The notes under the pieces are model-generated. The model was not told the DNA's origin, did not search any database, and worked only from the letters and a program-made list of their open reading frames with translations. Both the position numbers and the translations under genes were made by a program. Shown piece after piece: positions 17,304 to 25,314 of a stretch of DNA of 64,000 nt. Numbering within the stretch: position 1 is the first letter of the stretch; each line of letters begins with the position of its first letter. The DNA comes from 13-2-20CM-66-19 sp036273735 (GTDB lineage: Bacteria; Pseudomonadota; Gammaproteobacteria; Steroidobacterales; Steroidobacteraceae). The stretch lies in NCBI GenBank assembly GCA_036273735.1, contig DASUHA010000106.1, positions 48,058-112,057 of the forward strand, in the 5' to 3' direction.

Positions 17304-17642
17304 TCAGTATTCACTGCGCCCGCTTTCTTCGTCTTCGTCCCAGTCCTCGTCGTCCTCATCGTCCTCGTCGTCGTCCCAATCATCGTCGTCGTCGTCCTCC
17401 TCGTCCTCTTCTTCCTCCTCGTCTTCATCCTCATCGTCCGCCTCTGCCCAGCCCTCGGGCTCGTCCGTTTGCTCGAGATCCATCTCATGCCAGGTCTCGA
17501 GGTCGATCTCCTCGATCTCGCCGTCGAGATACTCGATCTCGACCAGCTCCGAGTCTTCATCCACCGTGAGAACACGGAACGATTCTTCGTCTTCCAGGTT
17601 CTCGTACCACTGTCCGGAAACCGGCTCGTAATCTCTGCTCAC
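17304..17642 (-). CDS. acidic DUF6763-type protein with poly-Asp/Glu tail
   Basis: 112 aa. Residues ~1-60 (YEPVSGQWYENLEDEESFRVL, then VEIEYLDGEIEEIDLETWHEM) resemble the small DUF6763 domain of gammaproteobacteria, a beta-rich module of unknown function. Residues ~68-106 are almost entirely Asp/Glu, with four Trp, two of them inside the acidic run. The start is GTG at 17642 with GAGGAAG 7 nt upstream. Despite low complexity this is a real gene: good ribosome site, family-like N-terminus and an antisense strand without a better candidate. The acidic tail could mimic nucleic acid or bind basic proteins or metals; that is speculation. It is divergent from proB. Confidence 0.78.
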   Translation of the reverse strand: MSRDYEPVSGQWYENLEDEESFRVLTVDEDSELVEIEYLDGEIEEIDLETWHEMDLEQTDEPEGWAEADDEDEDEEEEEDEEDDDDDDWDDDEDDEDDEDWDEDEESGRSEY

Positions 17643-17680
17643 CGCTTTGCTTCCTCAGGTTGGCGGCTGCAAGTTTAGCG

Positions 17681-17686
17681 TATAGT
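17681..17686 (+). promoter_or_regulatory. proB -10 hexamer adjacent to start codon
   Basis: TATAGT ends 6 nt before the proB ATG (17693), so transcription would start at about the A of the ATG. A TTGGCG at 17660-17665 is a possible -35 with a short 15-bp spacer. No Shine-Dalgarno is present. Confidence 0.5.
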
Positions 17687-17692
17687 TTTCCC

Positions 17693-18868
17693 ATGACCAT
17701 CCCCCGGCCGTCATCGTCCTCGCCGCTCGCCAGGGCACGGCGCGTGGTGGTCAAGGTCGGTTCCGCACTCCTGACGGACGCGGACACCGGACGCATCAAC
17801 CGGGCCTGGCTCGAGAGCCTGGTAGAGGACCTCTTGAGGCTGCGCAAGCGGGGGCAGCAGGTCATCCTCGTTTCTTCCGGGGCAATTGCGCTCGGCCGGC
17901 GACAGCTCGGGCTGGCAAAGGGTCCGCTGCGGCTCGAGGAAAGCCAGGCGGCCGCTGCCGTCGGGCAGATCCGTCTCGCCCATGCCTACAAGGATCTGCT
18001 CGAGAGCCGTGACGTCACGGTGGCGCAGGTACTGCTCACCCTGGAGGACAGCGAGCGGAGGCCTCGCTACCTGAACGCTCGGGCAACCCTGGAAACGCTG
18101 CTCTCCCTCGGTGCGCTGCCGGTGATCAACGAGAACGACACCGTGGCGACGGCCGAGATCCGCTATGGCGACAACGACCGGCTGGCCGCGCGGGTGGCGC
18201 AGATGATCGCGGCGGATTGCCTGGTGCTGCTGTCGGATGTCGACGGTCTTTACACAGCCGATCCGAACAAGGATCGTGCCGCGAATTTCATCGAAGAGGT
18301 GCTCAAGATCACGCCGGAGATCGAGGCCATGGGCGGCCGTTCGGCCTCCGATGTGGGATCGGGCGGGATGGCGACCAAGATCCTGGCCGCGCGAATCGCC
18401 GTCGCAGCCGGCTGTCACATGTGTATCTCCGCCGGCCACCATCGCCATCCGGTCAGGCGGATCGAGGAGGGTGTCCGCTGCACCTGGTTCATGCCGAGCG
18501 CCACGCCGGTGGCGGCGCGCAAGCAATGGATCGCCGGGACGCTCCGGCCCGCAGGAGCGATCACGATCGACCCCGGCGCTCTGCGCGCATTGCTGGACGG
18601 CAGAAGCCTTCTGCCCGCCGGTGTGGTCAGCGCCTGCGGCAGGTTCGAGCGCGGTGACACCGTGAGCGTGCTGGCCACCAACGGGACCGAGATCGCTCGC
18701 GGTATCGTTGCTTACTCCGATATCGATGCAGCGAAGATCATGGGGCGAAAATCATCCGAGATCGAGAGCATCCTCGGCTTTCGCGGGCGCGACGAGATGA
18801 TCCACCGCGATGACCTCGTGCTACTCAAGCAGGAGGTGGGGGCGAAAGAAAGCGTCGGAGCCGGCTAG
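17693..18868 (+). CDS. proB: glutamate 5-kinase
   Basis: 391 aa; first step of proline synthesis, ATP-dependent phosphorylation of glutamate in the cytoplasm. Amino-acid-kinase domain ~15-270: VVVKVGSALLT, QVILVSSGAIALG, LPVINENDTVATAEIRYGDND, LVLLSDVDGLYTADP, GSGGMATKILAARIA. C-terminal PUA domain ~290-375: GTLRPAGAITIDPGALRAL and GIVAYSDIDAAKIMG. The ATG at 17693 is chosen because it gives normal length and follows the -10 hexamer by 6 nt; an in-frame TTG at 17660 would need transcription from further upstream. The stop overlaps the proA GTG (TAGTG), so the two are coupled and likely metabolically channelled. Confidence 0.96.
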   Translation: MTIPRPSSSSPLARARRVVVKVGSALLTDADTGRINRAWLESLVEDLLRLRKRGQQVILVSSGAIALGRRQLGLAKGPLRLEESQAAAAVGQIRLAHAYKDLLESRDVTVAQVLLTLEDSERRPRYLNARATLETLLSLGALPVINENDTVATAEIRYGDNDRLAARVAQMIAADCLVLLSDVDGLYTADPNKDRAANFIEEVLKITPEIEAMGGRSASDVGSGGMATKILAARIAVAAGCHMCISAGHHRHPVRRIEEGVRCTWFMPSATPVAARKQWIAGTLRPAGAITIDPGALRALLDGRSLLPAGVVSACGRFERGDTVSVLATNGTEIARGIVAYSDIDAAKIMGRKSSEIESILGFRGRDEMIHRDDLVLLKQEVGAKESVGAG

Positions 18869-20148
18869 TGGTCATGGTGTCCGCGAGCGCAGATCTCAGT
18901 CAGCTGATGGAGCCGCTCGGACGCAATGCGGTCGCGGCTGCCTCGACTCTGGCACTGGCCGGGACCACCGCCAAGAATGCGGCCCTGTTGGGGGCCGCGG
19001 ATGCAATCCGCGCTCGTGTTGCCGGCATTCTCGAGGCCAATGCCCGCGACATGTCGGCGGCGCGCACCGCCAACCTGGGAAGCGCGCTCCTCGATCGTCT
19101 GGCGCTCGATGAGCGCCGGATCGAATCGATGGCGCGCGGCATCGAGGCCGTCATGACGCTTGCGGATCCGATCGGAATCGTCACCGCCGAATGGGAGCGG
19201 CCGAATGGCCTGAGGATCCAGCGGGTCCGGGTGCCGCTCGGGGTGATCGGAATCATCTACGAGAGCCGGCCCAACGTGACTGCCGATGCCGGCGCGCTCT
19301 GCCTGAAATCCGGCAACGCAGTCATCCTGCGCGGCGGCTCGGAGAGCCGCTGTTCCAACATCGTGATACATGACTGCCTGATGGCCGGGCTGGCTTCGGC
19401 CGGGCTGCCGCGCGAGTGCATCCAGCTCGTGCCGACGACCGACCGGGCCGCGGTCGGGTACATGCTCGCCGCCATGACGGACTATCTGGATGTCATCGTG
19501 CCGCGGGGCGGCAAGAGCTTGGTCGCGCGCGTCCAGCAGGAGGCTCGTGTGCCGGTCATCGGTCATCTGGAGGGCAACTGCCACGTGTACGTCGATCGTG
19601 ATGCCGACGTGCACATGGCGCAGGCCATCGCCCTCAATGCGAAGATGCGCCGTACCGGCATCTGCGGCGCTGCCGAGACGCTGCTGATAGACCACGGTTG
19701 CATCGACACACATCTCGCGCCCGTGGTGCGCGGTTTGTTGGACGCCGGTTGTGAGGTCAGGGGTGACGCTGCCGTGCAGAAGGCCGATGCGCGTGTTCGG
19801 GCAGCAAAAGAAGAGGACTGGTACACGGAATATCTCGACGCCATCATTGCTGCGCGGGTGGTGGACGGCGTCGACGGCGCGATCGCGCACATCGCCAAAT
19901 ACGGCTCCTCACATACCGAGTCGATCGTCACTGAGAACCAGGCGACGGCGGAGTGTTTTCTGCGGCGAGTCGACAGCGCCATCGTGCTCCACAACGCATC
20001 GACTCAGTTTGCCGATGGTGGGGAGTTCGGCATGGGGGCGGAGATCGGCATCTCCACGGATCGGTTCCACGCCCGTGGGCCCGTGGGCGTCGAGCAGCTG
20101 ACCAGCTACAAGTACGTCGTGCGGGGCTCAGGCCAGCTCAGGCCGTAG
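18868..20148 (+). CDS. proA: gamma-glutamyl phosphate reductase
   Basis: 426 aa aldehyde-dehydrogenase-fold enzyme reducing gamma-glutamyl phosphate to glutamate-5-semialdehyde with NADPH. Landmarks: RVPLGVIGIIYESRPNVTADA, ILRGGSESRCSN, VPRGGKSLV, VIGHLEGNCHVY, and the catalytic Cys in KMRRTGICGAAETLL; C-terminal GEFGMGAEIGISTDRFHARGP. The start GTG at 18868 overlaps the proB stop and has GGAG 7 nt upstream; ATG at 18874 is a possible alternative. Its last 11 bp overlap tail-to-tail with the MoaE-MoeB-rhodanese gene on the opposite strand. With proB it supplies two of the three proline-synthesis steps. Confidence 0.96.
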   Translation: MVMVSASADLSQLMEPLGRNAVAAASTLALAGTTAKNAALLGAADAIRARVAGILEANARDMSAARTANLGSALLDRLALDERRIESMARGIEAVMTLADPIGIVTAEWERPNGLRIQRVRVPLGVIGIIYESRPNVTADAGALCLKSGNAVILRGGSESRCSNIVIHDCLMAGLASAGLPRECIQLVPTTDRAAVGYMLAAMTDYLDVIVPRGGKSLVARVQQEARVPVIGHLEGNCHVYVDRDADVHMAQAIALNAKMRRTGICGAAETLLIDHGCIDTHLAPVVRGLLDAGCEVRGDAAVQKADARVRAAKEEDWYTEYLDAIIAARVVDGVDGAIAHIAKYGSSHTESIVTENQATAECFLRRVDSAIVLHNASTQFADGGEFGMGAEIGISTDRFHARGPVGVEQLTSYKYVVRGSGQLRP

Positions 20149-21694
20149 AGATCGCGGCGCTGCGCGTCAGTGCAGCGATGCCGCCGCGCAGCGAGAATGC
20201 CCGCTCGTAACCCCGAGCGCGCAGCTCCTGCGCCGCAGCGAGGCTGCGCTTGCCGCTCGCGCAGACGAAGAGGTATCTGCCCGAGGGCGGCAGGGCAGCA
20301 CTGCCGTGCAGCAACTCGGCAATCGGCAGGTGGCGCGCAGCCGAGCAGGGCGTGGCGAGCCGCTGCAGCTCATGGGTCTCGCGGACATCGACGACCTCGA
20401 ACCCGGCAGCCAGGGCGCGCTCGAGGGGATCGAAGCTCACTTCAATGTCACTTGCCTCGGCGCGCCCGGCGCCCGCGCCGCCCGCCGCAGTGTCGGCCCT
20501 GCGGGTGTGGTCCGGACAATCGAGGGCGCGGCGCGTGCGTACACGGGTGACGCTCAGGCTGAGAAGGTCCAACATCAAGAGCTCGTCCGCGAGCTGGCCC
20601 GGCAGATCGAGCAGCAGCTTCAACGCCTCGAGCGCCTGCAGCGAGCCGAACGTGCCCGGCACCGGACCGAGAACGCCTGCCTCGGCGCAATTGCCGACGA
20701 GCCCGTCGCGGGTTGCTTCCGGCCACACGCACCGCAGGCAGGCGCCGTCGCGCTCCGGCCGCACGACCTGAAGCTGTCCTTCGTACTGGTAGACGCTGGA
20801 GAAGATGATCGGCTTGCCGAGACGCACACAGGTGTCATTCAACATGAACTTGGTGCTGAAGTTATCCGTGCAGTCTATGACGAGTGAGTAAGGCTCCATG
20901 ACTGCGGGCGCCGTCGCGGCGTCGATCCGGATGGCATAGGTGAGCACCTCGACCTGCGGATTGAGCGCATGCAGCCGTGCCGCCGCCAGCTCGACTTTGG
21001 GCTTGCCGACATCGGCAAGTGAATAGAGGGTCTGGCGATGCAGGTTGGAAGCCTCGAGCCGGTCGCTGTCGACCAGGCCCACACGCCCAACCCCGGCGGC
21101 GGCGAGATAGGTCATGACCGGGACGCCCAGTCCGCCGCAGCCCACGACCAACACGGCGGCGCGCCGCAGCTTTTCCTGGCCGGCCGCTCCGACTTCCTTC
21201 AGCGCGACCTGCCGCGAGTAGTCCGGCGCGATCGCCGCCTCGTGCGCATGCCCCTCATGCGCAGGTCCGGCATGCTCGGCGCAGCGCTCGCAATTCACCC
21301 AGCCGGAGTCACCGTTCTCGTAGTGCTCCTTTTTCCAGATGGGCACTCGATGCTTGACCTCGTCGATGATGTAGCGGCATGCCCGAAATGCCTCGTCCCG
21401 ATGGCGCGCAGTCACGCCCACCCAGACTGCCTTCTCGCCGATCTCGAGCGACCCGATCCGGTGCACGCACGCGGCATGCTCCACCCCGAAGCGAACGACC
21501 GCCTCGGCGATGATCCGCTCACCTTCCCTGATGGCGAGCGGCTCGAAGGCCTCGTACTCCAGCCGCCGCACGCGCCGGCCTTCGTTGTGATCGCGAACCC
21601 AGCCTTCGAACGCGGCATAGCCGCCGCAGGCCGGATCGTGGAGCCCGACCGGCAGGGCCGACTCATCGAGGGGAGTGGAAGAGAAGCGGAACAT
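20138..21694 (-). CDS. moaE: triple fusion: MoaE + MoeB/ThiF adenylyltransferase + rhodanese
   Basis: 518 aa with three molybdopterin-sulfur modules. Residues ~1-135: MoaE, the large subunit of molybdopterin synthase (GYAAFEGWVRDHNEG, RLEYEAFEPLA, VHRIGSLEIGE, catalytic lysines in VPIWKKEHY). Residues ~155-395: MoeB-type E1 enzyme that adenylates MoaD (VVGCGGLG at 184-190, NLHRQTLYS, VIDCTDNF, Zn pair C319-x2-C322; the second pair is CPDH rather than CxxC). Residues ~415-518: rhodanese with active-site Cys478 in FVCASGKRS. The MoaE-MoeB linker is rich in Cys/His (C135, C138, H141, H146, H149, H151). It starts 14 nt downstream of the MobA-MoaD fusion, its obligate partner. Confidence 0.93.
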   Translation of the reverse strand: MFRFSSTPLDESALPVGLHDPACGGYAAFEGWVRDHNEGRRVRRLEYEAFEPLAIREGERIIAEAVVRFGVEHAACVHRIGSLEIGEKAVWVGVTARHRDEAFRACRYIIDEVKHRVPIWKKEHYENGDSGWVNCERCAEHAGPAHEGHAHEAAIAPDYSRQVALKEVGAAGQEKLRRAAVLVVGCGGLGVPVMTYLAAAGVGRVGLVDSDRLEASNLHRQTLYSLADVGKPKVELAAARLHALNPQVEVLTYAIRIDAATAPAVMEPYSLVIDCTDNFSTKFMLNDTCVRLGKPIIFSSVYQYEGQLQVVRPERDGACLRCVWPEATRDGLVGNCAEAGVLGPVPGTFGSLQALEALKLLLDLPGQLADELLMLDLLSLSVTRVRTRRALDCPDHTRRADTAAGGAGAGRAEASDIEVSFDPLERALAAGFEVVDVRETHELQRLATPCSAARHLPIAELLHGSAALPPSGRYLFVCASGKRSLAAAQELRARGYERAFSLRGGIAALTRSAAISTA

Positions 21695-21708
21695 GGTCGC
21701 GGCGGTTC

Positions 21709-22566
21709 TTAGCCTCCCGCCACGGGCGGGATGAATACGACCGAGTCGCCCTCGGCCAGCCGCTGCTCCCAGTCGCCAAACTCCGAGTTGACCGCCACCC
21801 GCAGCATCTCGGGTGCAAGCGAGAATGGATAGCGCCCCTTGAGCTCCTGATAAAGGTCACGCGGTGTTGCGGCGTTGGTCACCAGCGATTCGGAGCTGCG
21901 TCCGGCTTGTTCGCGCAGCAGGGCGTAGTACTGAACGTTGATCTGCCGCGTGGACGCTGCAGCGGAAGCAGCTGTGGTGGGCTGCACGCGGTGGAGAGCA
22001 GAGTCGTATTCTTTCGGCGTGTTCACGTTGTCGAGCGCTCCGGGCGCAGGCTGATCGAGCAGAGCGGTGTTCGAGTTGAGGAGGAACTTTCGCGGGCAGT
22101 CACGGCCGGCGGCGATGTAGGCGCGAATGGCCTCGCGGCTCGAGGGCTCGTAAATCGCGCACAGCGGTTCCGGCAGACCGTCGCGGCTCGAGCGGTAAGC
22201 CGTCGCCTGCCGCTCCGGGCGGCGCGCGCGCAGGAGATGCCGGAGTGTTGTCGGGTCGAGCAGCGGGAGGTCGCAGGCGAGCACGAGCCAGGCCGTATGG
22301 GGATAACAGGATTGGGCGGCCATGATGCCGGCGATGGGCCCCTCGACCTCGCCGGAATCGACGATCTGCGGGAAGCGCGCGCGCAGCGGGTCGCCGGTCT
22401 GGTCGCGCCGAACGGATACGAAGAGCCGCTCGACGAGCGGGGTGGCGAGCTCGATTGCACGCTCGAGCTGGCTGCGTCCCGCGTACTCCAGCGCCGCCTT
22501 GTCGCGCTGCATGCGCGTGCTGCGGCCCCCGGCGAGTACCAGCCCGTAAAGGGGTGCCGCGGTCAT
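21709..22566 (-). CDS. mobA: fusion: MobA guanylyltransferase + MoaD
   Basis: 285 aa. Residues ~1-195 are MobA, which joins GMP to Mo-molybdopterin: nucleotide loop LVLAGGRSTRMQRDKAALEY (consensus RMG is RMQ here; the Lys is kept), EGPIAGIMAA, ACDLPLLDP (Asp99), LPEPLCAIYEP, DNVNTPKEY. After an Ala/Thr linker, residues ~207-285 are MoaD, the ubiquitin-like small subunit of molybdopterin synthase: INVQYYALLREQAG ... VAVNSEF ... DSVVFIPPVAGG. The chain ends in the free Gly-Gly needed for thiocarboxylation, so MoaD could only be fused at the C-terminus. The start overlaps the moaC stop by 4 bp. Key features of both domains look functional. Confidence 0.93.
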   Translation of the reverse strand: MTAAPLYGLVLAGGRSTRMQRDKAALEYAGRSQLERAIELATPLVERLFVSVRRDQTGDPLRARFPQIVDSGEVEGPIAGIMAAQSCYPHTAWLVLACDLPLLDPTTLRHLLRARRPERQATAYRSSRDGLPEPLCAIYEPSSREAIRAYIAAGRDCPRKFLLNSNTALLDQPAPGALDNVNTPKEYDSALHRVQPTTAASAAASTRQINVQYYALLREQAGRSSESLVTNAATPRDLYQELKGRYPFSLAPEMLRVAVNSEFGDWEQRLAEGDSVVFIPPVAGG

Positions 22567-23051
22567 GGCGCGCTACGGCGGTAGGCGCGCTTGCCGCCGG
22601 TTTTCTCGAGCAGGCGCACACCCGTGATCTCGATGTCGTGGGAAAGCGCCTTGCACATGTCATAAATCGTGAGGGCTGCGACCGTCGCACCGGTCAGCGC
22701 TTCCATTTCCACGCCGGTGCGGTGATGGACCGCGACCCGGCAGCGTACGACGATCTCCCCGCCGCGCCGCTCCTCGATCTCCACGGAGCAGTGCTCGAGG
22801 GCGAGCGGATGGCAGAAAGGGATGAGCTCGTGTGTGCGCTTCGCCGCCATGACGCCCGAGATGATCGCCGTGTCGAAGACCGGCCCCTTCTTCGTGCGAT
22901 GCCCGCTCGCGCGCAGCGCGGTCGTCACGTTGCGTGGCAGGCGCACTCTGGCCTCCGCGACCGCCTCGCGCTGGCTGGCATCCTTCGATCCAACATCCAC
23001 CATGGTCGGCCGGTTGCGGTTGTCCAGGTGAGAGAGTCCGGAGCGTCCCAT
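22563..23051 (-). CDS. moaC: cyclic pyranopterin monophosphate synthase
   Basis: 162 aa, normal MoaC length. It acts with MoaA to convert GTP to cyclic pyranopterin monophosphate, the first stage of Mo-cofactor synthesis. Motifs: N-terminal LSHLDNRNRPTMVDVGSKD, ISGVMAAKRTHELIPFCHPL, EIEERRGGEIVV, HHRTGVEMEALTGATVAALT and IYDMCKALSHDIEITGVRLL, with the conserved active-site Lys, Asp and His positions. Its ATG overlaps the moaA stop (TGATG) and its stop overlaps the mobA-moaD start, so translation is tightly coupled along the operon. Confidence 0.97.
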   Translation of the reverse strand: MGRSGLSHLDNRNRPTMVDVGSKDASQREAVAEARVRLPRNVTTALRASGHRTKKGPVFDTAIISGVMAAKRTHELIPFCHPLALEHCSVEIEERRGGEIVVRCRVAVHHRTGVEMEALTGATVAALTIYDMCKALSHDIEITGVRLLEKTGGKRAYRRSAP

Positions 23052-24100
23052 CAGCCACCGATGTAGAACATCTCGACCTTGCGGGCCCCTGTGGCCGCCT
23101 CCCGCTGCGCCTGCCGCCGCTCGCTGTAGTTGTCGGTCCGATCCACCCAGACGCGACGCAGCGTCTCGAGCAACTGATCATCGGTGGCGCCGCTGCGCAA
23201 CGCATCGCGCAGGCTCGTTCCGTGGGTTGCAAAGAGACAGGTGTAGAGCACGCCGTCGGAGGACAATCGCGCGCGCGAGCAGTCGCCGCAGAAGGGCTGC
23301 GTGACGGAGGAGATGAAGCCCACTTCCCCGCCGCCATCGGTGAAGGCATAACGCTCCGCCACCTCGCCGCGGTATTCGCGGCCGAGCGGCACGAGGGCCC
23401 AGCGCTCGCCGATGCGCGCCAGCAGCTCGCTCGAAGGCACCACCAGCTCCGGGCGCCAGTCGTTGCGATTGCCGACGTCCATGTATTCGATGAAACGGAC
23501 GATGATCCCGCTCCCGCGGAAGCGCTCGACCAGATCGAGCGCGGTGTGATCGTTGACGCCACGCTGTACGACCGCGTTGATCTTGATCGGCTCGAGGCCC
23601 GCGCGGCGGGCGTGCTCGATCCCCGAGAGCGCGTCTTCCAGCCCGCCGAAGCCGCCGCTCATCCGGCGAAAAACCTCCGGGTCGAGGCTGTCGAGGCTGA
23701 CCGTAATGCGCTGCAGGCCGGCTGCGCGCAGCTCGAAAGCGTACTTGGCGAGGAGGACGCCATTGGTGGTGAGGGCGATGTCATCGACGCCCTCGATGGC
23801 CGTCAGATCACCGATCAGATCCGTGAGATTGGGCCGCAGCAGCGGCTCACCGCCGGTCAAGCGCAGCTTGCGCACGCCGAGGCGCACGAACAGGCGCGCC
23901 AGGCGCACGATCTCATCGAACGACAGGCGCTCATGCGAGCCGAGGAATCGGTAACGGTCATGGAAGGTCTCCCGCGGCATGCAGTAGGGGCAGCGGAAGT
24001 TGCAGCGGTCCATGACGGAGATGCGCAGGTCACGCACGGGCCGGCCGCGCCGGTCGCGCGGCCCGGAGCTTGGCAACGGAATGACATCAGGCGAAGACAT
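23051..24100 (-). CDS. moaA: GTP 3',8-cyclase
   Basis: 349 aa radical-SAM enzyme. The SAM-cluster cysteines are C33, C37 and C40 in DRCNFRCPYCMP; the C-terminal second [4Fe-4S] cluster is in FCGDCSRARLSSDGVLYTC; the chain ends in the conserved Gly-Gly (MFYIGG). It also has KLRLTGGEPLLRPNL, LTTNGVLL and ITVSLDSLDPEVF. It cyclises GTP to 3',8-cH2GTP for MoaC. It starts 12 nt after the moeA stop and overlaps moaC by one base. Confidence 0.97.
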   Translation of the reverse strand: MSSPDVIPLPSSGPRDRRGRPVRDLRISVMDRCNFRCPYCMPRETFHDRYRFLGSHERLSFDEIVRLARLFVRLGVRKLRLTGGEPLLRPNLTDLIGDLTAIEGVDDIALTTNGVLLAKYAFELRAAGLQRITVSLDSLDPEVFRRMSGGFGGLEDALSGIEHARRAGLEPIKINAVVQRGVNDHTALDLVERFRGSGIIVRFIEYMDVGNRNDWRPELVVPSSELLARIGERWALVPLGREYRGEVAERYAFTDGGGEVGFISSVTQPFCGDCSRARLSSDGVLYTCLFATHGTSLRDALRSGATDDQLLETLRRVWVDRTDNYSERRQAQREAATGARKVEMFYIGG

Positions 24101-24112
24101 CCAGCGTCCAGC

Positions 24113-25312
24113 CTACCACCGGTGCATGCGGGTCACGAACCCCTTGGGGTAGGTATTGGGACCCGGGGGGAGCTCGACGAATCCGTCCGTGCCGGCGAGC
24201 GCGGTGAAGTCGCCCGAGCCATTGGTAGGCGCAGGCATGGCCCAGCCGCGCCCCCAGTCGTCGATCTCGATCCGGATCGGCACGAAGAGGGTGAGAGGGG
24301 GCGTCACCGTGACCGGCGCCCCGAGCGCCATGCGCTCCGCGGGCGAGGGCGCCTCCCCCTGGCTGGCCGCCAGCGCGGGCAGGACGTAGCGCGAGACGCA
24401 TACGGCCGTCGAGACCGGATTTCCGGGCAGGCCCAGGACCGCGGAGCCGGAGCCGGCAATGCCGAACCAGAGCGGCTTGCCCGGGCGCTGGGCGACCTTG
24501 TGGAAGATGCAGCGCACGCCGAGCTCCTCGAGAGCCTGCGGCACGAGATCCAGCTTGCCCATCGAGACGCCGCCGCTCAGCACGAGGACATCGTGCGTCT
24601 CCAAGTGGAACTTGAGCCGGTGCCTGAGCTCAGTCGCATCGTCCGCAATGTGGTCGTCCGCCACACGCTGGAAGCCATGCAGCCGCAAGGCCGCCGCGAT
24701 GGCATAGGCATTCGACCGGCGGACCTGATGCGGCTGAATCGGCTCGCCCGGCTCGATCAGCTCGTTACCGGTGGAGATGACGGCCAGCATGGGCTGACTG
24801 CTCACCCGGATGCGCGGCATCCCGGCTGCGGCCGCAATGGCGATTTCCGGCGGCCCCAGCCGTGTTCCGGCGGCCAGCAGCAGGTTCCCCTGGCGCGTGT
24901 CCGTGCCCCGGCGGTGAATGTTCTGGTCGGGCTCCACCGAGACGTCCTGCGCCAGTTCCGCCGCGCCGTCGCGGACGGTGAGCTGCTCCACCGGCACTAC
25001 GGCATCGCATCCAGCGGGCATCGCCGCACCGGTCATGACTTCGATGCAACGATCGCGTCCCGTCAGCGCGAGCGGGGGATCGCCGGCCGCCTGCATGGCC
25101 TGGATCTGCAGGCGGCGCGCGCCGTCACGCACGGCCCGGCTGTCGAGCGCGATTCCATCCATGGTCACCCGGTCGAAGGGCGGTTGGTCGCGCTCGGCGT
25201 AGATGTTCTCCCGCAGTACCGCCCCTGCGCACTGCGCCAGGGGGAGTGACTCGATCGGCAGACACGCCAGGTGCTGCGCGATGAGCTCATCTGCCTGGGA
25301 GGGACTGAGCAT
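24113..25312 (-). CDS. moeA: molybdopterin molybdenumtransferase
   Basis: 399 aa MoeA, which inserts molybdate into adenylylated molybdopterin. Motifs: N-terminal PIESLPLAQCAGAVLREN and DRVTMDGIALDSR, MTGAAMPAGCDAVVPVEQ, then the MPT-binding domain with ISTGNELIEPG, VLVLSGGVSMGKLDLVP and VLGLPGNPVST, and domain IV from ~330. The MogA/MoaB adenylyltransferase that should precede it is not in this window. The ATG lies 2 nt after the stop of the small secreted-protein gene, so that gene leads the operon. Confidence 0.96.
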   Translation of the reverse strand: MLSPSQADELIAQHLACLPIESLPLAQCAGAVLRENIYAERDQPPFDRVTMDGIALDSRAVRDGARRLQIQAMQAAGDPPLALTGRDRCIEVMTGAAMPAGCDAVVPVEQLTVRDGAAELAQDVSVEPDQNIHRRGTDTRQGNLLLAAGTRLGPPEIAIAAAAGMPRIRVSSQPMLAVISTGNELIEPGEPIQPHQVRRSNAYAIAAALRLHGFQRVADDHIADDATELRHRLKFHLETHDVLVLSGGVSMGKLDLVPQALEELGVRCIFHKVAQRPGKPLWFGIAGSGSAVLGLPGNPVSTAVCVSRYVLPALAASQGEAPSPAERMALGAPVTVTPPLTLFVPIRIEIDDWGRGWAMPAPTNGSGDFTALAGTDGFVELPPGPNTYPKGFVTRMHRW

Positions 25313-25314
25313 GG

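Noticed and set aside
22934..25249. 771-codon plus-strand open frame across moaC, moaA and moeA
   Set aside because: Antisense shadow; Arg/Ala/Glu-biased translation without motifs, opposite to three clear Moa/Moe proteins.
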